This document shows positions 17,959 to 27,658 of a DNA stretch of 64,000 nucleotides, piece by piece. The notes beneath the pieces were generated by a model. That model saw only the letters and a program-made list of their open reading frames with translations, searched no databases and was not told the origin of the DNA. Position numbers and translations under genes: made by a program. Location of the stretch: NCBI GenBank assembly GCA_963781065.1, contig CAWAET010000015.1:62001-126000 (forward strand). The letters are read 5' to 3'. The first letter of the stretch is position 1. Every line of letters begins with the position of its first letter. The DNA is from CALZJC01 sp963781065. GTDB lineage: Bacteria > Acidobacteriota > Thermoanaerobaculia > Multivoradales > JAHEKO01.

Positions 17959-20172
17959 ATGCAAGCTGGCTGGAGCCGCAGGACCGTTGCCGCCTATCTG
18001 GGCGTCTTTCTCCTGGCGCTCGGCGTCCGCCTCGTCTGCCTTTGGCAGAGCCTCGACAACCCGTCGTTCGACGCCCCGATCGTCGACGCCGGCGAGTACG
18101 ACGCCATGGCCCGGCGGCTGGCCGCCGGCCTGGAAGCCGGCCCGCGCCTGTTCTGGCAGCCGTTCTTCTACCCGGTCTATCTCGCCGCCGTCTACGCCCT
18201 GTCGGCGGGCTCGATCCTGGCGGCGAAGCTGAGCCAGGCCGTCCTCGGCGCCCTGACCTGCTGTCTCACCCTCGCCCTCGGCTCGCGGCTGGTCGATCGG
18301 CGAACCGGGCTCGCCGCCGCCGTGATGACCGCCCTCTACGGGCCGCTGGTGCTGTTCGAGGGCGAGCTCCTGGCCACCGGTTGGGCGGCCTTCTGGTCGG
18401 TCGCCCTGGTGCTGGCCTTCGTCGCCGCCCCGGGACGGGCTCGCCCGGTCTTCTGCTTCGCGCTCGGGCTGCTCGGCGCCCTCGCGGTCCTCACCCGGCC
18501 CACCTTCCTGCCGTTCTACGCCGCTGCCTGGGTCTGGCTGCTGGTCGCCGAGCGCCGCCGGGCCGGATCCTGGTCGCGGCCGGCGCTGGGGCTTTTCGCC
18601 GCCCTGTTGGGGTTCGCCGTTCTGGCGGTGCCGGTGGCCGAGCTCAGCCGGCGGGCCACCGGCAGCTTCAGCTTCCTGGCCGCCTCGGGCGGCCTCAACC
18701 TCTACATCGGCAACAACCCGAGCTCCTGCGAGACCCTGACCGCCCGTCCGGGCCTCGAGTGGGGGGAGCTGGTCGATCTGCCGGCGCGGCAGGGCCACAC
18801 CGGCATGGCCGCCCGCAACCGCTTCTTCCTCGCCCGGGTGGGGGAGTTCGCCGCCGAGCGGCCCGGCGCCTTTCTCGGCGGCCTGGGCGGCAAGGCGCTG
18901 CGCTTTGCCGGCTCGCGCGAGCTGCCGCGCAACCTCGACGTCTACTTTGCCGCCGGCTGGTCCGGCCTGCTGTCGCTGCTGACCTGGAAGGCCGGCGGCT
19001 TCGGTTTCCCGTTCGGCGTGCTGTTGCCGCTGGCGGCGGTGGGCCTGGTGTTTCGGCGCGAGCGGTTCCCGGCGCCGGTCTGGCTCTTCCTGACCCTCTA
19101 CCCGCTGGCCGTCATCCTGGTGTTCGTCGCCGCGCGCTACCGGGCGCCGGTGATCCCGGTGCTCGCGGTGGCGGCGGCGGCCGGCCTCTTCGCGCTGCTC
19201 GAGATCGCTCGACGGCGGCAGCCGCGGCGGGCCCTCGCCGCGGCGCTGCTGCTGCTCGGCGTGGTCCTGCTGTCGACCCTGCCCGGCCCTTTCTGCGAGG
19301 AGGGGATCGACGGCGAGGCGGACTTCTACTATTGCCTGGGCCACGCCCAGAGCGAGCGCGGCGACGCCGACGCGGCGGCCGCCAGCTACGAGCGAGCGCT
19401 GGCGGCCGACCCCGACCTCGAGCAGGTGCACTACAACCTGGGCCTGCTGCGCTCCGAGGCCGGCGACCTGGAGCGGGCCGAGCATCACTACGGTGCGGCG
19501 CTGCGGATCGCCCCCGGTTTCGCTCGCGCCCACAACAACCTCGGCTCGCTGCTGGAGCGCCGGGGCCGGTCGGACGAGGCCGTCCCACACTTCGCCGAGG
19601 CGGCGCGGCTCGATCCGCGGCTGCTGGTCGCCCGGCGCAACCTGGCCAAGGCGCTGCTGCGTGGCGGCCGGTCGGCGGAGGCGGTGGCGGCGATCCGCGG
19701 CGTCATCGAGGCCGAGCCGGGCCAGGCCGAGGACCACTTCGTCCTCGGCAGCGCGCAGCTGCAGGGCGGCGACCCGGAATCGGCGGTGGCCCAGCTGCGG
19801 CACGCGGTCGAGCTCGGCGGCGACGCCCGGGTCCACAACGAGCTGGGCGTGGCGCTGCTCGGCCTGGGCGACCCGACGGCGGCGGTGGAGCAGTTCCGCC
19901 GCGCAGTCGAGCTGTCGCCGGACTACCTGGATGCCTACAGCAACGCCGGCGCCGCCCTGGCGATGCGCGGCGACTTCGCCGAGGCCCGCCGGCTCCTCGC
20001 CGCGGCGGTGCGGCGCTCGCCGGAGTCCGCCGACGCCCGCTACAACCTGGCGATCATCCTCGAACGGCTGGGCGAGGCCGACGCGGCGATCGCCGAGCTG
20101 CGCGCCGTTCTCGCGCTGCGGCCCGACCACGCCCGGGCGCGCGCCCGTCTGCGCGAGCTGGCCGATGAGTAG
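17959..20172 (+). CDS. GT39/ArnT-like membrane glycosyltransferase fused to TPRs
   Basis: 737 residues. The first 440 are a polytopic membrane domain with roughly ten hydrophobic segments. The first loop has DAGEYDAMARRLAAG, the acidic Asp/Glu/Tyr pattern expected at the catalytic site of the polyprenyl-phosphate sugar transferases (PMT/ArnT/GT39). It is followed by FWQPFFYPVYLAAVYAL and later LTRPTFLPFYAAAWVWLL and GGLNLYIGNNP. Residues about 448-737 are TPR units (FYYCLGHAQSERGDADAAAASY onward). The membrane half probably moves a sugar from a lipid carrier to a protein or lipid on the outer face, and the TPRs would recruit the acceptor. It overlaps the next gene by 8 bases, so the CRTAC1-like protein downstream is a good candidate partner. 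Confidence 0.82.
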   Translation: MQAGWSRRTVAAYLGVFLLALGVRLVCLWQSLDNPSFDAPIVDAGEYDAMARRLAAGLEAGPRLFWQPFFYPVYLAAVYALSAGSILAAKLSQAVLGALTCCLTLALGSRLVDRRTGLAAAVMTALYGPLVLFEGELLATGWAAFWSVALVLAFVAAPGRARPVFCFALGLLGALAVLTRPTFLPFYAAAWVWLLVAERRRAGSWSRPALGLFAALLGFAVLAVPVAELSRRATGSFSFLAASGGLNLYIGNNPSSCETLTARPGLEWGELVDLPARQGHTGMAARNRFFLARVGEFAAERPGAFLGGLGGKALRFAGSRELPRNLDVYFAAGWSGLLSLLTWKAGGFGFPFGVLLPLAAVGLVFRRERFPAPVWLFLTLYPLAVILVFVAARYRAPVIPVLAVAAAAGLFALLEIARRRQPRRALAAALLLLGVVLLSTLPGPFCEEGIDGEADFYYCLGHAQSERGDADAAAASYERALAADPDLEQVHYNLGLLRSEAGDLERAEHHYGAALRIAPGFARAHNNLGSLLERRGRSDEAVPHFAEAARLDPRLLVARRNLAKALLRGGRSAEAVAAIRGVIEAEPGQAEDHFVLGSAQLQGGDPESAVAQLRHAVELGGDARVHNELGVALLGLGDPTAAVEQFRRAVELSPDYLDAYSNAGAALAMRGDFAEARRLLAAAVRRSPESADARYNLAIILERLGEADAAIAELRAVLALRPDHARARARLRELADE

Positions 20173-21958
20173 CGTCCGGGTGAAGCGCGTAGCGGCCGGC
20201 CTGGCGGCCGTGGCGGCGGTGTCGGCATTGGCCGCCGCCGGCGCCTGGGCGCAGGAGCCGGCCGGACCGGGCCCGCCGCCGCCTCAGCGTTCCGCCGGCG
20301 CGGCGGCCGGCGGCATCTTCGTCGAGCTCGAGGACGGCGGTCTCGACTTCGTCCACTTCAACGGCATGTCGGGCGAGTTCTACATGGTCGAGATCAACTC
20401 CGGCGGCGGCGGCATGCTCGACTACGACAACGACGGCGATCTCGACCTCTACCTGGTGCAGGGGCAGCTGCTCGGCCCGGGCCGGGAGAGCGGCGGCGCG
20501 CCGGTCGCCGGCGCCCAGCCGCCGCCGCTCACCGACCGCCTCTACCGCAACGACCTGGCGGTCGGGCCGGACGGCAGTCCGGTGCTCCGCTTCACCGACG
20601 TCACCGAGGCGAGCGGTCTGGCGGCGACGGGCTACGGCTACGGCCTGGCGGCCGGCGACTACGACGACGACGGCTGGGTGGACGTCTACGTCGCCAACTT
20701 CGGCGCCAACACCCTGCTGCGCAACAACGGCGACGGCACCTTCGCCGACGTCACGGCCGCCAGCGGCGCCGACGACCGGCGCTGGTCCGTGCCGGTCGCC
20801 TTCGTCGACTACGACCTCGACGGCCGGCTGGATCTTTTTGTCGGCAACTACCTCGACTTCTCGTTCGCCGGCCACAAGACCTGCCGCACCGCCACCGGCG
20901 CCGCGGACTACTGCGGCCCCGAAGCGTATGTCGGCGTCCCCAACCGGCTGCTGTGGAATCGCGGCGACGGCACCTTCGCCGACGTCACCGGCGCCGCCGG
21001 TCTCGGCCGGGAGCCGAGCAAGAGCCTCGGGGTGGTGGCGGCGGACTTCAACGGCGACCGGCGGCCCGATCTCTACGTCACCAACGACCTGGCGGCGAAC
21101 CACATGTGGATTCAGGACGAGGGGGGCGGCTTCACCGACCAGGCGCTGCTGGCCGGCAGCGCGGTCAACTCGATGGGCAGGCCGGAGGCCAGCATGGGGG
21201 TGGACGCCGTCGACTTCGACGGCGACGGCGACGAGGACCTGTTCATGACCCACCTCACCCGCGAGACCAACACCCTGTACCTGAACGACGGCCAGGGGAT
21301 GTTCGAGGACGCCACGGCGCGCACCGGCCTCGGCCCGCCGAGCCTCAAGTACACCGCCTGGGGCACCGGCTGGCTCGACTACGACAACGACGGCTGGCTG
21401 GAGCTGGCGGTGGCCAACGGCGCGGTCCGGGTGATCGAGGAGCAGGCCAACCGCGGCGACCCCTACCCGTTTCGCCAGCCCAACCAGCTGTTCCGCAATC
21501 TCGGCACCGGCCGCTTCGCCGACGTCAGCCGGGAGGCGGGAGAGGCCTTCGAGCGGGCCGAGGTCAGCCGGGCGATCGCCGTCGGCGATCTGGACAACGA
21601 CGGCGACAGCGATCTGCTGCTGGTCAACAACAACGGCCCGGCGCGGGTCCTGCTCAACACCCACCCGGGCGGGCACTGGCTCGGGGTGCGCCTGGTCGGC
21701 GGCCCCGGCCGGCGCGACATGCTGGGTACCCGGGTCGCCCTGCTGCGGCCCGGCCGCGCGCCGCTCTGGCGCCGGGTGCAGACCGGCGGCGGTTTCGCCG
21801 CGGTGCGGGACCCGCGCGTCCGCTTCGGCCTCGGCGAGCAGGCCGACGTCGGGGCGGTCCGGGCCTACTGGCCGGGCGGCGAGGTGGAGGAATGGACCGG
21901 TCTGGCGGTCGACCGGTATACGGTGCTCGAGCAGGGCAGCGGCCGGCCCGTTCGCTGA
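20165..21958 (+). CDS. CRTAC1-like FG-GAP/UnbV protein
   Basis: 597 residues. ATG 20165 overlaps the upstream stop by 8 bases and begins a signal peptide (residues 8-30, ending AGAWAQ). Residues 58-100 carry the block seen in all such proteins here: GLDFVHFNGMSGEFYMVE, then MLDYDNDGDLDLYLVQG. At least seven calcium-binding DxDxDG-type loops follow (DYDDDGWVD, DYDLDGRLD, DFDGDGDED, DYDNDGWLE, DLDNDGDSD), as in integrin-like beta-propellers. The last 100 residues are an ASPIC/UnbV domain (WLGVRLVGGPGRRDMLGTRV to YWPGGEVEEWTGL). Secreted, calcium-stabilised binding protein; ligand unknown. Co-transcribed with the glycosyltransferase-TPR gene. Convergent with the TPR gene at 22016, 57 bases apart. 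Confidence 0.88.
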   Translation: MSSVRVKRVAAGLAAVAAVSALAAAGAWAQEPAGPGPPPPQRSAGAAAGGIFVELEDGGLDFVHFNGMSGEFYMVEINSGGGGMLDYDNDGDLDLYLVQGQLLGPGRESGGAPVAGAQPPPLTDRLYRNDLAVGPDGSPVLRFTDVTEASGLAATGYGYGLAAGDYDDDGWVDVYVANFGANTLLRNNGDGTFADVTAASGADDRRWSVPVAFVDYDLDGRLDLFVGNYLDFSFAGHKTCRTATGAADYCGPEAYVGVPNRLLWNRGDGTFADVTGAAGLGREPSKSLGVVAADFNGDRRPDLYVTNDLAANHMWIQDEGGGFTDQALLAGSAVNSMGRPEASMGVDAVDFDGDGDEDLFMTHLTRETNTLYLNDGQGMFEDATARTGLGPPSLKYTAWGTGWLDYDNDGWLELAVANGAVRVIEEQANRGDPYPFRQPNQLFRNLGTGRFADVSREAGEAFERAEVSRAIAVGDLDNDGDSDLLLVNNNGPARVLLNTHPGGHWLGVRLVGGPGRRDMLGTRVALLRPGRAPLWRRVQTGGGFAAVRDPRVRFGLGEQADVGAVRAYWPGGEVEEWTGLAVDRYTVLEQGSGRPVR

Positions 21959-22015
21959 GGCGCCGTTCGCTGACCGCCGTGCGCCGATCCGCTGGGGCGG
22001 GCCGCGGCGGGCCGG

Positions 22016-23663
22016 TCAGCCGCCGGCCGTGAGCCGTGCCATGGCCAGCGCCTTGCGCGCCTGACCGAAGTCCGGCGCCAGCGCCAGGGCGCTCTCGAAG
22101 GACTCCGCGGCGGCGTCCGCCTGGCCGCGCCCGAGCTGGATCCGCCCGATGCCGAAGTGCGCCCGCGCCTTGATCGCGTCGTCCGCGTCGCCGTCGAGCA
22201 GGCTCCGCAGATGGCGGAGGGCTCCGTCCGGATCGCCCAGCGGCACCAGCAGGCCGGCCAGCATCAGGCGCTCGGCGGGATCGACCGGCGGGCTCTCGTC
22301 GAGCAGCCAGGCGACCTGGGCGAGGCCCTCGGCGCGGCGCCCGGCGCGCAGCAGCGCCATGGTCAGCAGCACCCGCGCCTCGCGCGCGCCGGGGTCGGCG
22401 TCGACCACCGTTCGCGCCTGGGCGATCGCCGCCGCCGCGTTGCCTGCCCGGAGCTCGATCTCGGCCAGCTTGAGCCGCGCCTGCCCGAGCCCCGGGTCGA
22501 GCTCGAGCGCCGCCCGGAAGAGGGCCGCGGCCTCGGCATCCGAGTCGAGCTGGAGCAGCGTCTGGCCGAGGTCGAAACGGTAGTCGGCCCGGCCGGGGTC
22601 GAGCGCCACCGCCCGGCGCAGCGCCTCGGCGGCGGCGGCGAACTCCTGCCGCCGGTAGAGCGCCGACCCCAGGCCGTGATGCGCCACCGCGTCGTCCGGC
22701 GAGACCTCCACCGCGCGGCGGAACTCCTCGAGCTCGACCTCGGGCGCGCCCCGTCGCCCGGCGCGCAGGCCGCGCTCGACGTGCACCGCGGCGCCGGTCG
22801 CCAGCGCCGCCAGCTCGGCGTCCAGCGGGCTCGGGCACAGCGGCATGCCGCCGACATGGATCGGGCGGGCGGCGCTCTGCCGCAGGTGCTCCTCGGCCTC
22901 GGCCTGGCGGCCCAGCCGCAGCAGGGTCTGCGCCAGCGGGTAGTGGACCTGGAAGGCCTCCGGCTGGAGCTCGAGGGTGCGCCGGAACCGGCTCGCGGCC
23001 CGCTCGAGATCGCCCGCGGCCCGCGCCGCCTCGGCCATGCCGTAGAGCGCCGCGGCGCAGCGCGGCTCGAGCTCGAGCGCCCGCTCGAACAGCGGTTCGG
23101 CCGCCGCGGGCCGCTCCAGCAGGAGCTCGATCCGGCCCAGGCGCTCGAGGGCGGCGGCCTCGTCCGGCGCCAGCTCGAGGGCTCGGCGCAGCGCATCGGC
23201 GGCCTCCTCCAGCCGGCCCTGGCGCTGGTAGACCGCGCCCAGGTAGTAGGGCCAGCGGTAGTCGGCGGGCTGCAGCCGCTGGGCGTTGCGGTAGCACGCC
23301 GCGGCCGGCTCGAGCAGGTCGTAGCCGTGGTAGAGGCGGCCCATGCGGCCCAGGGCCTCGGCCAGCGCGGCGCCCCCGCTGTCGCGCTCGAGCCGGCGAT
23401 CGAGCGCGGCGCGCTCCTCCTCCAGCTGCCGCAGCACCGCCGGATCGGCGCCGGCGAGGGTACGGCGACGGCAGGGCCTCGAGGCCGCCGGCGTCGCCAG
23501 CTCCGGGGTCCGCGGTCCGAGCGTCACCCGGCCGGGCGGCCCCCGGTTCGGTGTCCGCGGTGGCGGCGGGCTCCGCGCCGCTGTTCCCGCCCTCGGGCGG
23601 CGGCGCCGTGCAGCCGCCCGCCAGCAGAACCACCACGAGCGCCGCCGGCAGCCGTCGCCTCAT
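22016..23663 (-). CDS. TPR lipoprotein (frame disruption near 23462)
   Basis: ATG 23663 shares ATGA with the stop of the upstream CRTAC1-like gene, indicating translational coupling. It opens a lipoprotein signal (ALVVVLLAGGC, Cys at residue 18) and a disordered Ala/Pro/Glu linker. After LPSP the frame breaks. Skipping one base near 23462 gives LAGADPAVLRQLEEERAALD and then GRLYHGYDLLEPAAACYRNAQRLQP, the opening motif shared with the TPR proteins at 27659 and 36481, followed by about ten TPR units to the stop at 22016. The length is one base over a multiple of three; intact product 548 residues. Anchored in the membrane, most likely a scaffold for the co-translated CRTAC1-like protein. The in-frame fragment alone starts at GTG/TTG 23527. 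Confidence 0.78.
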
Positions 23664-25463
23664 CGATCGCCCTCCCGCTCGACCGGCCGGCCGCTGCCTT
23701 CGCGCAGGGTCTGGTAGCGGCCGGGCTCGACCTCGAACACTTCGGACCGGCCGCCGGGCCAGCGGACCTCGACACCGCTCACCCGCGGCGCGTCGCCGAG
23801 CCCGATGGTCAGCCTGGGATCGCCGGCCGACAGGTAGCTGCCGTCGGTCCGGACCCGGCGCCAGAGCTGCGGCCCCTGCTGCCGCAGGACGTGCACCCAG
23901 GCGCCGAGCGCGTCGCGCGGCCGCTCCCGGGCCACCAGCCTCAGGCCCAGCCACGGCCGCTTGTTGCCGACCTGGTTGACGAGCAGCCGCGCCGGGCCGC
24001 TGTTGTTGGTGATCACGACGTCGAGGTCGCCGTCGTTGTCGAGGTCGCCGACCGCCACGCCGCGGCTCACCTCGGAGAGCTCGAAGAGCTCGCCCGCCGC
24101 CCGCGAGATCTCCTCCAGGCGCTCGCCGCCGACGTTGCGAAACAGCTGGTTCGGCATGTGGATCGGGTAGGGGTCGCCGGCGGTCGCCAGGTCGGGGATG
24201 ATCTTGACCGCGCCGTTGACCGCCAGCAGGTCCAGCCAGCCGTCGCCGTCGTAGTCGAGCCAGGCGTTGCCGAAGCCGGTGTAGGCCCAGCTCGCCATGG
24301 CGACGCCGGCGGCGCTGGAGCGGTCGTCGAACGAGCCCCGGCCGTCGTTGCGGTAGAGGGTGTTGCTCTCGAGCGCCAGGTGGGTGACCAGCAGGTCCTC
24401 GTCGCCGTCGGCGTCGAAATCCCCCGACACCACCCCCATCCCGGCCTCGGCCCGGCCCTCGGCGTTGAGCGCGCAGCCGGCGGCGAGGGCCTCGTCCTCG
24501 AAGGTGCCGTCGCGCTGGTTGACCCACAGGAAGTTGCGCATGCCGTCGTTGGCCACGTAGAGGTCGGGCCAGCCGTCGCCGTTCCAGTCGCCGCTGATCA
24601 CCCCGAGCCCGCTGGCGGTCCGCGCCAGGATGCCGGCTCGGCCGCTGACGTCCTCGAAGGTGCCGTCGCCGCGGTTGCGGAACAGGCGGTCGTTCTGGGG
24701 CCGGTAGGACTGCGGGCCGCAGTAGTCGGGGGCGCCGGTGAGCCAGCGGCAGGGCTTGTGGGAGGCGACGGTGAAGTCGACGTAGTTCACCACGTAGAGG
24801 TCGAGCCAGCCGTCGCGATCGTAGTCGAGGAAAGCGGCGGAGGCGCTCCAGCCCGGCACATCGGTGCCGCTGGTGGCGGTGACGTCGGCGAAGGTGCCGT
24901 CGCCCCGGTTGCGCAGCATCTGGTTGGGGCCGACGTTGGTGACGTAGAGATCGACCCAGCCGTCGTTGTCGACGTCGCCGGCGGCCACTCCCATGCCGTA
25001 GCCCGTGGCGCGCGATGCCGCTCTGCGTCGTGACGTCGGTGAAGCGCAGCCGCGGGCCGCCGGCCGCCTCGGGGTCGAGGTCGTTGCGGTAGAGCCGATC
25101 GCCCGGCGGCGCCCCGGACGGGGGCGGGAAGGTCGCCTCGGACACCGTCTTGCGCGGGTCGAGCATGCGGCCCTGGAGCAGGTAGACGTCGAGGTCGCCG
25201 TCGTTGTCGTAGTCGACGAGGCCGGCGCCGGCGCCCATCATCTCGGACAGGTAGAGCTCGCCGGACATGCCGTTGAAGTGGACGAAGTCGAGACCGCTGG
25301 CGGCCGCCTGGTCGACGAAGGGGGGTGTCGCCTCGGACGCGGAGGGCGTCGCCCCGGCGCCGGCCACCGGTTCGGGGCGCCCGCCCTCGCAGCCGCCGGC
25401 GGCGATCGCCGCGACCGCCAGCAACATCAGGGCGCGGCGCGGGGGCGTCTCAGGGGGCCGCAC
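23660..25463 (-). CDS. CRTAC1-like FG-GAP/UnbV lipoprotein (frame disruption near 25009)
   Basis: GTG 25463 starts inside the last codons of the upstream sulfatase-fold gene (14-base overlap) and leads to a lipobox (LLAVAAIAAGGC); ATG 25427 is an alternative start. Then come GLDFVHFNGMSGELYLSEMMG, VDYDNDGDLDVYLLQG and PGDRLYRNDL. At about 25009 the frame shifts by one base. The other frame continues with the expected ATGYGMGVAAGDVDNDGWVDLYVTNVG-type block (GMGVAAGDVDNDG visible), repeated DxDxDG loops and a C-terminal UnbV domain (PWLGLRLVARERPRDALGAWV, WPGGRSEVFEVEPG). The locus is one base over a multiple of three; intact 600 residues. Its stop overlaps the start of the TPR lipoprotein gene as ATGA. 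Confidence 0.8.
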
Positions 25464-27570
25464 GCAAGGCCCTCAGGGCGGCTTCGGCCAGCTGCTGCTG
25501 CGGCGCCGCGAGATCGTCGCGATGGTCGCCGAGGGCGAGCTCGAGGTTGCGGATCGCCTCCGCCCGCTGGCCCGCCTGCGAGAGCACCATCGCCAGTCCG
25601 AGGTAGTGGGAGCCGGCGGGGGCGATCGCCAGCCCCTTGCGGAACAGCTCCGCGGACCGCTCCAGGTCGCCGGCGACGGCGTGCAGCGCCGCGGCCCGGT
25701 AGATCTTGTCGGCTTCGCCGTCGAGCGCCCCGCCGGCGAGCAGCCGGTCGTAGATCTCGAGCGCCGGGCGGATCTCGCCCAGCCGCGCCCGGACGTCGGC
25801 GATCTTGACCTGGAGCGGGATGCTCCCTGGCTCGAGCTCGCGGGCCTGCTCGAAGCGCACCAGCGCCGCGCGCGGATCGCCGCGCTGCTCGGCCACCATG
25901 CCCAGCAGGTTGATCGCCTGGGAGAGCTTCGGATTGGCCTCCAGCAGCTCGCGGGCGCGGCGCTCGGCCTCGTCGAGATTGCCCAGCTCGAGGTTGTAGG
26001 CGGCCAGCTTGAACGCCATGGCGCTGTCGGGAATCTGGGCGACGCCGCGCTCGAGGGCGGCCAGCGCCCCGGCGCGGTCGCCGCGGGCGGCGAGGATCTG
26101 GTGGCGCAGGTGGTAGAAGTCGGAGACCCGGAGGCCGGAGTTGGCCGCGATCAAGGCGTCGAGCTCCCGCGTCGCCCGGTCGAGCTCGTTGGTGTCGATC
26201 AGGTTCTGGATCGATCGCGCGGCCATCTCGATCTGGATCCCGCGCTTGGGATCCAGCATTTCGCTGGCCCGGCTCGAGGTGGTCGAGAGATAGCCGAGCG
26301 CCTGCAGCTGGCGGACGTCTTCCGGGGTCAGCTCGCGGCTCGCGTCGGCGCCGCTCGCCTCGGCCTGCAGCAGCACACGCTGCAGCGCCTCGTCCAACCG
26401 CTTGGCCAGCCGCCGCTCGCGAGCGAACAGGTTGGCCGTCTCGCCCGGGTCCTGGCCGAGGTCGTAGAGCTCGGGCTCCGGCACCGAGATGTACTTGTGG
26501 TCGTCGACGATGACGCCGGTGCGAGGCGCCCAGTTCTTCTCCAGCTCGCCGGCCAGGCTCTCGAAGTAGATCGTCCCGGCGGGCTCGGGCGCGCCGCGCA
26601 GCAGCCCGGCGAGGCTGGTTCCCTGGAGCCCCGGCGGCCGTTCCAGCCCGTACAGCTCGACCAGTGTGGGCAGCAGGTCGACCAGCGCCACCCGGCGGTC
26701 GACGACCCGGCCCGCCGCCAGCCGCCCGGGAGCGAAGAACAGCAGCGGCACCCGCATCGTCGGCTCGTAGGTGAGCATGCCGTGGCCCTCCTCGCCGTGC
26801 TCGAAGAACGCCTCGCCGTGATCCGAGGTGACGACGACGAGGGTCGTCTCCAGCAGCCCGGCCGATTCGAGATCGCGCAGGATCCGGCCGATCAGCGAGT
26901 CGACGAAGGCGATCTCGCCGTCGTACGGGCTGTCGCGAAAACGCTCCAGAAACTCCGCCGGCGGCTCGTAGGGCGCGTGCACGTCGTAGAAGTGGACCCA
27001 GCTGAAGAACCGCTTGTCGTTCCCCCGCGGCAGCGAGTCCCGGAAACGGCGGTAGACCTCGTCGCCCGGGATCTCGCTGAAGAAGCGGAAGAGGTCGCCC
27101 ATCTCCAGCGAGTCGTCGTAGTGGTCGAAGCCCTGGTCGAGGCCGAACTTGGCGGTCAGGACATAGCTCGAGACCGTTGCCGAAGTGGCGAAGCCGCGCG
27201 CCTGGAACAGCTCGGCCAGCGTCACCTCGGAGTCGCTGACGTAGTGCACTCCGTTGAGGCGGACCCCGGTCGCGAACGGGTAGCGGCCGGTGAACAGGGT
27301 GGTGTGCGACGGCAGGGTCAGCGGGACCGCGCTGTAGGCGTTGGCGAACCGCACTCCCTCGCGCGCCATCCGGTCCAGGTTGGGCGTCTCGGCCCGGGCG
27401 TAGCCGGAGAAGCCCAGCCGGTCGTCGCGCAGGGTGTCGATGGTGATCACCAACAGGTTCTGGTCGGAGAGGTCGAGCGGCGCGTCGCCGGCGCCGCCGC
27501 AGCCGCCGGCCAGCAGCGCGCCGATGACCAGCAGACGTGCCCGGTTCCGTGTTGTCTCGATGCGGCTCAC
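25450..27570 (-). CDS. Sulfatase-fold lipoprotein with C-terminal TPRs
   Basis: 706 residues from GTG 27570, chosen because it begins a lipoprotein signal (VIGALLAGGC, Cys 24); the longer open frame upstream is antisense. Residues 38 to about 400 are the alkaline-phosphatase/sulfatase fold: ITIDTLRDD (metal Asp 45, 49/50), LTLPSHTTLFTGRYP (84-98), WVHFYDVHAPYEPP, TSDHGEAFFEHGEEGHG and DLLPTLVELYG. The formylglycine motif C/S-x-P-x-R is absent; the equivalent residues read T85-L-P-S-H89, so this is probably a phosphatase or transferase using Thr rather than a true sulfatase. After LQALGYLSTTS come about six TPR units. First gene of the operon with the CRTAC1-like and TPR genes downstream, divergent from the TPR gene at 27659. 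Confidence 0.87.
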   Translation of the reverse strand: MSRIETTRNRARLLVIGALLAGGCGGAGDAPLDLSDQNLLVITIDTLRDDRLGFSGYARAETPNLDRMAREGVRFANAYSAVPLTLPSHTTLFTGRYPFATGVRLNGVHYVSDSEVTLAELFQARGFATSATVSSYVLTAKFGLDQGFDHYDDSLEMGDLFRFFSEIPGDEVYRRFRDSLPRGNDKRFFSWVHFYDVHAPYEPPAEFLERFRDSPYDGEIAFVDSLIGRILRDLESAGLLETTLVVVTSDHGEAFFEHGEEGHGMLTYEPTMRVPLLFFAPGRLAAGRVVDRRVALVDLLPTLVELYGLERPPGLQGTSLAGLLRGAPEPAGTIYFESLAGELEKNWAPRTGVIVDDHKYISVPEPELYDLGQDPGETANLFARERRLAKRLDEALQRVLLQAEASGADASRELTPEDVRQLQALGYLSTTSSRASEMLDPKRGIQIEMAARSIQNLIDTNELDRATRELDALIAANSGLRVSDFYHLRHQILAARGDRAGALAALERGVAQIPDSAMAFKLAAYNLELGNLDEAERRARELLEANPKLSQAINLLGMVAEQRGDPRAALVRFEQARELEPGSIPLQVKIADVRARLGEIRPALEIYDRLLAGGALDGEADKIYRAAALHAVAGDLERSAELFRKGLAIAPAGSHYLGLAMVLSQAGQRAEAIRNLELALGDHRDDLAAPQQQLAEAALRALRAAP

Positions 27571-27642
27571 GCTGTTGAGGGGTTCTCTCGGCCCGAGCCG
27601 TCGAGGAGGGCCGGGCACGGCCGGGGCGCCGGCCGTCGGCGC

Positions 27643-27648
27643 TACAAT
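27643..27648 (+). promoter_or_regulatory. -10-like hexamer TACAAT before ATG 27659
   Basis: TACAAT ends 10 bases before ATG 27659, allowing at most a 4-nt leader. It lies in the 88-bp divergent gap between the sulfatase-fold gene and the TPR gene. Confidence 0.45.
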
Positions 27649-27658
27649 ACACCCCGAT

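Noticed and set aside
16615..20168. Two overlapping open frames of about 1160-1170 codons on opposite strands
   Set aside because: Arg/Pro/Gly/Ala-rich translations without domain signals, lying antisense or out of frame to the VWA and glycosyltransferase-TPR genes. Shadows of GC-rich codons.
11102..25012. Programmed ribosomal frameshifting at the disrupted genes
   Set aside because: No slippery heptamer, downstream pseudoknot or internal Shine-Dalgarno is evident at the breaks, and the break points fall at different places in paralogous genes.
21654..25463. A 1269-codon minus-strand frame
   Set aside because: It contains the true N-termini of the CRTAC1-like and TPR lipoproteins, but between them reads Arg/Pro-rich nonsense after the frame breaks at about 25009 and 23462.
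27434..27658. N-terminal extension of the TPR protein to 27434
   Set aside because: The added 75 codons are antisense to the sulfatase-fold gene's lipoprotein region and would bury a good signal peptide that begins at ATG 27659.
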